Source: Megachile rotundata
Taxonomy: Eukaryota; Arthropoda; Insecta; Hymenoptera; Megachilidae
Length of the DNA: 64,000 nucleotides
NCBI RefSeq assembly: GCF_050947335.1
Contig: NC_134993.1
Location: 12,400,001-12,464,000, forward strand
Direction: 5' to 3'
The position numbers and the translations under genes are program-made. Position 1 is the first letter of the stretch. Each line of letters starts with the position of its first letter. The notes beneath the pieces were generated by a model, which was not told where the DNA came from, ran no database searches, and saw only the letters and a program-made list of their open reading frames with translations. Positions 59,119 to 64,000 of the stretch are shown here, piece after piece.

Positions 59119-61566
59119 ATGTTGCTGGACAGAGAATCTGACAGTAGGCGCTATGTTTGTTACTGTAATCTAAACAAGTTTTTATATTTTACAGTGATTC
59201 TCATACTTTCTTCTACTGATCCAATATATAAGAAATCCATAGATTAATTTTTTTCAAGATTTACTCTTAATTGATTTAGAATTTCAATTGAAGGATGTTC
59301 AGCATTTCAGAAACAACAAACATAACATGTATTCACTCTTCATCATTACAAAGCGCTTGAGAAATATTTGATGTTGCTCGGGTTGAATCCATACTGTGAG
59401 ACTCGAGGTGAGAAGATTAGATTCAATGTGGTACTCTACACCCTGATCATCGGCGTGATCCCTCAGGTAAAAACTATATCAACAATACACAAATTACACA
59501 GTCAATAATCAAATTGTGACGCAACTCGACAGATTATACAGTTATGCGTGGCAATTCGTGAGAGAGACATCGATGGAATAATCGACGAAATACCTCACAT
59601 TCTAACAATGTTTGTAAGCCTGATTAAATTCACAAACATTTCGTTGAACAAGCAACGTGTATGTGTAATACATTTCTTGATAAAGCTTCTAAACTTTTAA
59701 GACTTATTACTACTTTGCATTACAGTTTAAAATATTGTTAGATTTTATTGTACAAGACTGGAATGTACTGACAAACGATTTGCTCGTGCTGGACAAGGTC
59801 ACTAAACAAGGCAACAAATTTGCCACTTTATACAGAAGTATGTGCTGAATGAAAATGCTGTAATTTTTTTTATTTAATATGCTTGAATTTACCTATACTT
59901 TTTGCAGCAATTTTGCTAACGTTTTTAATGGTTTTTCTATATACAGTACTGATTCGTAATAAGCAACTCGCTCGGGTCTGGCGAGTTGCTTGTTACGAAT
60001 CAGGTATATTTTCGGCTTGCCTTTGTTCCCGAGCGCGACGACGGTAGCGGTAAACTATAAAGTAATCGGTCGAACAGCGATGTTATTCTTTAGACAAGGA
60101 CAGAACATAGCATGTTTTCTCTTTTTAATAGTAGTAAGATTTCGTGAATGGAATAATATACCAGATTCGTAACAAGCAACTGCCCAAACCCGAGCGAGTG
60201 GCTTATTACGAATCGATGTAGAATCAGATGAATGAACGACAGAATCGCTATGCATCAGAGTGAGAAAAAAATATATATGTTCTGTCCTCTTTCCACTAAA
60301 CTGTTCGGTCGTCCGTGAAAATTTATGACTTCTTCGGTTTCACGGACATCTCACTCTTTCTCGGATCTCTCACTCAGCGGCCGACTTCAAACAAAGAAGA
60401 GGGGATAAAAATTTGCTTGTTACGAATCACAAAACTGTTGCTTGTTACGAATCAGTACTGTATTCCGTTACTTCCACCGACTTTGGATATAATTATACCG
60501 CTTAATGATACGCGTACAAGACGTCAACTATTTGCTGTTAATTACATAGTCATGGATGTTGAGGATCACTTTTTCATTGTTTATTTCCATATGACTTGGA
60601 CGTCTATCGTGTGTGTATTAATAGTCGTCACCGTAGATTCCTTGTATATGCTTGTTGTTCACCATGCTAGTGGGTTGTTTGACGTCTGTGGGTAAATATT
60701 ATTGCTCTCAATATAAATAGGAGGTTCTTGGAGACATTCTTTATCTACCTACTAACTACAATGTTCTGTAATCATACATATAGATATAAGGTTGGAGAGG
60801 CATCCAGAAATCATGAGTTAAATATTGAAGAATTCAAAAAATGTGTGGTAGCTCATCATCGAGCCCTTCAGTTAGTACTGATCACACAACAAATTGTATA
60901 CATATAGTTGTCGCTGTTAAAATAATTTATCACTTCCCTACATTTTCAGATTTTTTGATTCCCTGCAAGAATGTAGCCAGAACATGAATTTGATGCTGGT
61001 TGGGTTCAACATGACAGCAATTAGCCTGACAGCTATTCAAGTAAAAATATCTTTACGCTTAAGTCTCACCTATGTCAACTGCAATATATTTGAATTACAG
61101 ATAATTATGCACTTCGATAGACCTGCAGATGCTATGAGGTTTGTCTTGTTTCTCATAGCTCAAAACTTTCATTTGTTTGTAATCAGTGCAAACGGACAGA
61201 TCCTAACAAACCATGCCTTCTTGTTACCGGACAAAATGTATTTGATATATTTGTTGACTGCATATTCAACAAATAAACCACTGACTTAAAATAACTTTAT
61301 TTTCCATAATAGATTCAGTTCGAATTGGTACGAAATACCGGTTAAGTTTCAGAAATTACTTTATACCATGATAATAAGATGCAACAGGCCATGCATCTTG
61401 AGCGCAGGAGGATTGTATGACATGAACATTGAAAACTTTGGGAAGGTATGTACTAATTATGTTGGTAATGCTTATACATGTATGTTAATGTCCAATTTGT
61501 TTTGATTAAAAGACAGTTAAAGCGTGCATGTCGTATTTTACGATGTTTCTGTCACTGAGGAATTGA
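59119..61566 (+). pseudogene. OR-16, odorant receptor pseudogene
   Basis: Exon remnants: 59119..59143, 59303..59466, 59533..59658, 59726..59837, 59908..60691, 60784..60870, 60950..61040, 61101..61237, 61313..61445, 61513..61566. Two lesions stand out. Exon 2 has an in-frame TAA at 59323-59325, seven codons after the acceptor. Exon 5 is 784 nt instead of 265 because a 517-bp element plus a 2-bp TA duplication sits after codon VFLY. All other exons, splice sites and the stop (YFTMFLSLRN) look intact, with LPPTLDIIIPLNDTRTRRQLF and LSAGGLYDMNIENFGK still readable, so inactivation is recent. Closest to OR-15. The nearest in-frame ATG after the stop would remove the N terminus, so a working short form is unlikely. 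Confidence 0.88.
59944..60460. mobile_element. 517-bp TA-flanked MITE-like element in OR-16 exon 5
   Basis: The ends are inverted copies of each other: CAGTACTGATTCGTAA at the left and TTACGAATCAGTACTG at the right, continuing inward with one mismatch to AAGCAAC. A TA lies on each side (59942-59943 and 60461-60462). Removing the element and one TA gives exactly the 265-nt exon length of all related genes, so the boundaries are well fixed. At least six copies of GATTCGTAAYAAGC lie inside in both orientations. It has no transposase-like frame. TA target duplication and CAGT-type ends fit a non-autonomous Tc1/mariner-type element. Confidence 0.85.
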
Positions 61567-61994
61567 CTTGTAAGTATTTAATCTAACTGCAGTGACTATA
61601 CAAACAAAATACTGCTACAATATTCGTAAGATAATCTACTTTTTGTATCTGTCAATGATAGTATGTTAATTAGCTAATAAAAAAGGAATATGAATCATTA
61701 ATATACAGACATAAAGTTTCTTTCAAACCTTACAGTAAGCATAGATTATATGCACCATGCAACCATAATGTATGTAAGCATAAATAATTCTGCAAATGGT
61801 AAGTTAAAATGATTTTTGCATATATATAAATTTGAACTCCTCTTCCATCTTTTAATAACTACATCAACTTTTATTAATAAAAATGGTCACATTTAAAAAA
61901 TCTTAAAAAAATATATACATTTCAATAAATTTGATCTTAGAATGTATAAATTTTCGGAACCGTAGGTCAGTAATTAATAATTTATTTGTATAAA
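61567..61994. other. Convergent 3' intergenic region, OR-16 to MUS81
   Basis: About 430 bp of AT-rich sequence holding both 3' ends. AATAAA motifs on + (near 61676-61682) and several TTTATT on + (AATAAA on -, near 61876-61885) could serve as polyadenylation signals. No further gene. Confidence 0.55.
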
Positions 61995-64000
61995 TCATTT
62001 AAAATTTTTTTTAGCATATAACTGATAGATCGTCTTACTAATTGTTGGTCCAATAAGAGATTTCTTATTTCCGTACTCAATATTTGCTAATAACAGTTCT
62101 GCATTGCAATCAGACATTTGGTATGCATCTATTAACTTTCGTGGAGTTGGATAACGTTCCACAATTGCTGAAGCTTTATCTACAGACATACCTTTCAATT
62201 GCAATAGGTGCCGAACGAACATTTGGTTTACTTTAAATACCTGATACAAAATTTATTTATATATAATTTTCATATTCCAGAATAGAATGTTTTCTATGCA
62301 TACCTTTTGTTTGGATGCTGCTTTATTAAATTCTTTAAACTCCATCAGATTACAAGTGTCACTTGAAATATCTGAATCTGTAACATCTTCTTTTTTACAG
62401 CCTATCAAATTCTTTTCCTAAAACCGAAATAACTTGTCTAAATCAAAATAACTCGAAATAAAATATCTAAAAGAAATTAAATACCTTAAAAGTTTTTATG
62501 AGAATCTTAGTTAATGATGATAGATAGAACATGGAGTCCTGGTGATTTTTTGTGTACTTAACTAAAAAACCATCTTGTATCAAAGTATTAATAGAAGCTT
62601 GCATCAATGATGCATATGGTATTGTTAATCTTTGATCCTTTTTATATTCCTCAATTATATACATGAGATTAGTAATTCCAGACTGCTTCAATCTGAACTG
62701 TACAAAATATTTTTTTACTCATATGATACATTAATTTTGAACAATTATAAATTAGTTATTAAAGAACCTTTTGTTCGTGAAATCGTCCGTCTGTAATACT
62801 TGCACTCAAATCATCTATTCGTTTTCTTTCTACTATATAAGGTAAAATCAGTTCATCATTTGTAATTCTACATCTGGCAATCCATGTGAAATCACCAACC
62901 TTTAAATGGCGTACCTCAAATAATACACCAAGTTCTGTCAGCTCTGCTATTGTAGCATCATGCTGAGGTTTTGTTTTAACGCTACAATAAAATTATTTGA
63001 AAGTCCAATAATAAACTTGTATAGAAGGAAGTTCGATAAAATGGAACATACCCACAAGTTTCTTGAGTGTCTACTAACAATATTATATCAAATTTATTTG
63101 GTTTCAAGCAAATATCTTTCTCAATATTATTAGTAGAATTTGTTTTCTTACTTGCTTCATTTAATTCACAATTATTTACATTTCTTCTTTTTTTTGCTTT
63201 TTCAGTATGAATATTCCCCTTTTTAGATATTTGTTGGGACAAGAAATTATCAGATTGCTTCTGGCTGGTAAGAAATTCTGCAGACTTGGATTTATAGAGT
63301 TTTGAAGGTGAATCATTCTGGACATTTGTGGAACATTCATCAGATATTACTATGCTGGTAGCTTTCTTGCTAATAAGTGATTTTAATGATGACTGAACTT
63401 GATTTAAGACTTTAGAAGACTTCACTAATTTCACATCGATGGCAGCAACTTTGCACATCTTTTTGGCAACATTTATGCCATGCTCTGTGAGATTATATCT
63501 ATGTAAGTTACATTCAATTTAATAATACTGCAAATTACTAGTAATATATTTTATGCAGTTTTAAAATTTTTTACCTGATTGGATCATCTATCATCGATAT
63601 TAAACCATTGTCAACTAAATGAAAGACTGAATCCTTTGATGCACGATTACACAAATTTATCATTTCAAATAATAAATCTACCTCATTAATAAAACCTAAT
63701 AAAATTAAAATGTTGATTTAACAAAAACAATTATGCAGAACTTAAAAGTATCATTGAAGGAATACCTATATAAAACGGATCTTGTGACTGTCTATACAAA
63801 GTCAATAAAGCAGCATACTTTTCTACATCCCATGCTAATAAGTTCAACTTATCAAATAATGCCAGTTCTGTCTTAAAATAAAAACATGTTTTAATTACAT
63901 AAATGTTACAAATAAATTGTTATATGTATACGTATTTACCCTTTCATGCAAGTCATTAGTATCCACTTCTTGCAATTTGCATTTTTTTGGAGATGCATGT
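61995..64000 (-). CDS. mus81: MUS81, structure-specific endonuclease subunit (N terminus beyond window)
   Basis: Catalytic subunit of the MUS81-EME1 nuclease, which cuts branched DNA at stalled forks and recombination intermediates in the nucleus. Exons on the - strand, 5' to 3': >64000..63940, 63871..63766, 63695..63575, 63498..63052, 62981..62768, 62697..62485, 62417..62304, 62240..61995; phases agree across all junctions, about 507 residues. Domain order: a winged-helix-type region (GFINEVDLLFEMINLCNRAS), a low-complexity linker rich in K, S and N, and the ERCC4 nuclease core with LLVDTQETCG, VGDFTWIA and the catalytic IVERKRIDDLSASITDGRF. The C-terminal helix-hairpin-helix has VRHLLQLKGMSVDKASAIV and IGPTISKTIYQLY. 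Nuclease motif residues D, E, R, K and DD are all present. It converges on the OR array with about 430 bp between stops. Confidence 0.95.

Noticed and set aside
59944..60460. Element as an extra intron of OR-16
   Set aside because: Ends lack GT-AG, have matching inverted repeats and TA duplication, and the best cryptic sites inside it do not restore the reading frame.

Overview
The window is insect genomic DNA, most likely from a bee, ant or wasp. Genes have many short introns, introns and spacers are AT-rich, and an interstitial (TTAGG)4 block matches the arthropod telomere repeat. The main content is a head-to-tail array of seven-transmembrane odorant receptors (ORs). I named them OR-1 to OR-16 by position, all on the + strand. 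The assignment to Hymenoptera and the absence of a named OR subfamily are inference from gene style, not from a search.

All sixteen copies share one exon plan that I reconstructed by hand. It starts with a very short first coding exon with an ATG (about 7-18 codons, phase-1 donor). Then come exons of about 164-170, 126, 112-118, 262-265, 87-117, 91, 137-143, 133 and 54 nt. The last exon encodes the C-terminal signature (A/T)VKxCMSYFTMFLSxRE/D and the stop. Encoded proteins are about 397-418 residues. By family knowledge these are ligand-specific subunits that assemble with the co-receptor Orco into odour-gated cation channels in the dendrites of olfactory neurons.

Layout: OR-1 (cut by the window start) and OR-2 are a close pair at 1-7.5 kb. 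OR-3 and OR-4 (8.4-18.8 kb) are older, divergent copies with large introns full of minisatellites. OR-5 and OR-6 follow at 19.7-25.8 kb. OR-7 to OR-11 (26.7-42.8 kb) belong to a recent ~3.4-kb tandem amplification in which introns and spacers are also nearly identical. OR-12 to OR-15 (44.0-57.6 kb) follow, and OR-12 and OR-13 look like mosaics of neighbouring genes. OR-16 (59.1-61.6 kb) is a pseudogene with an in-frame stop in exon 2 and a 517-bp TA-flanked terminal-inverted-repeat element inside exon 5. The array ends against a convergent single-copy gene on the - strand. This encodes the C-terminal ~500 residues of MUS81, the structure-specific DNA endonuclease, and runs off the right edge.

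Most genes from OR-5 onward have a similar short promoter: a TATA box about 62-78 bp before the predicted ATG, usually followed by a conserved ATTTCGATCGCG block. I found no new kind of molecular system. The points of interest are evolutionary and regulatory: serial gene conversion and chimera formation, GC-AG introns at the same position in two paralogues, a duplicated promoter, a shared intronic ATGGC/GCCAT dyad, and a freshly broken receptor at the array edge.
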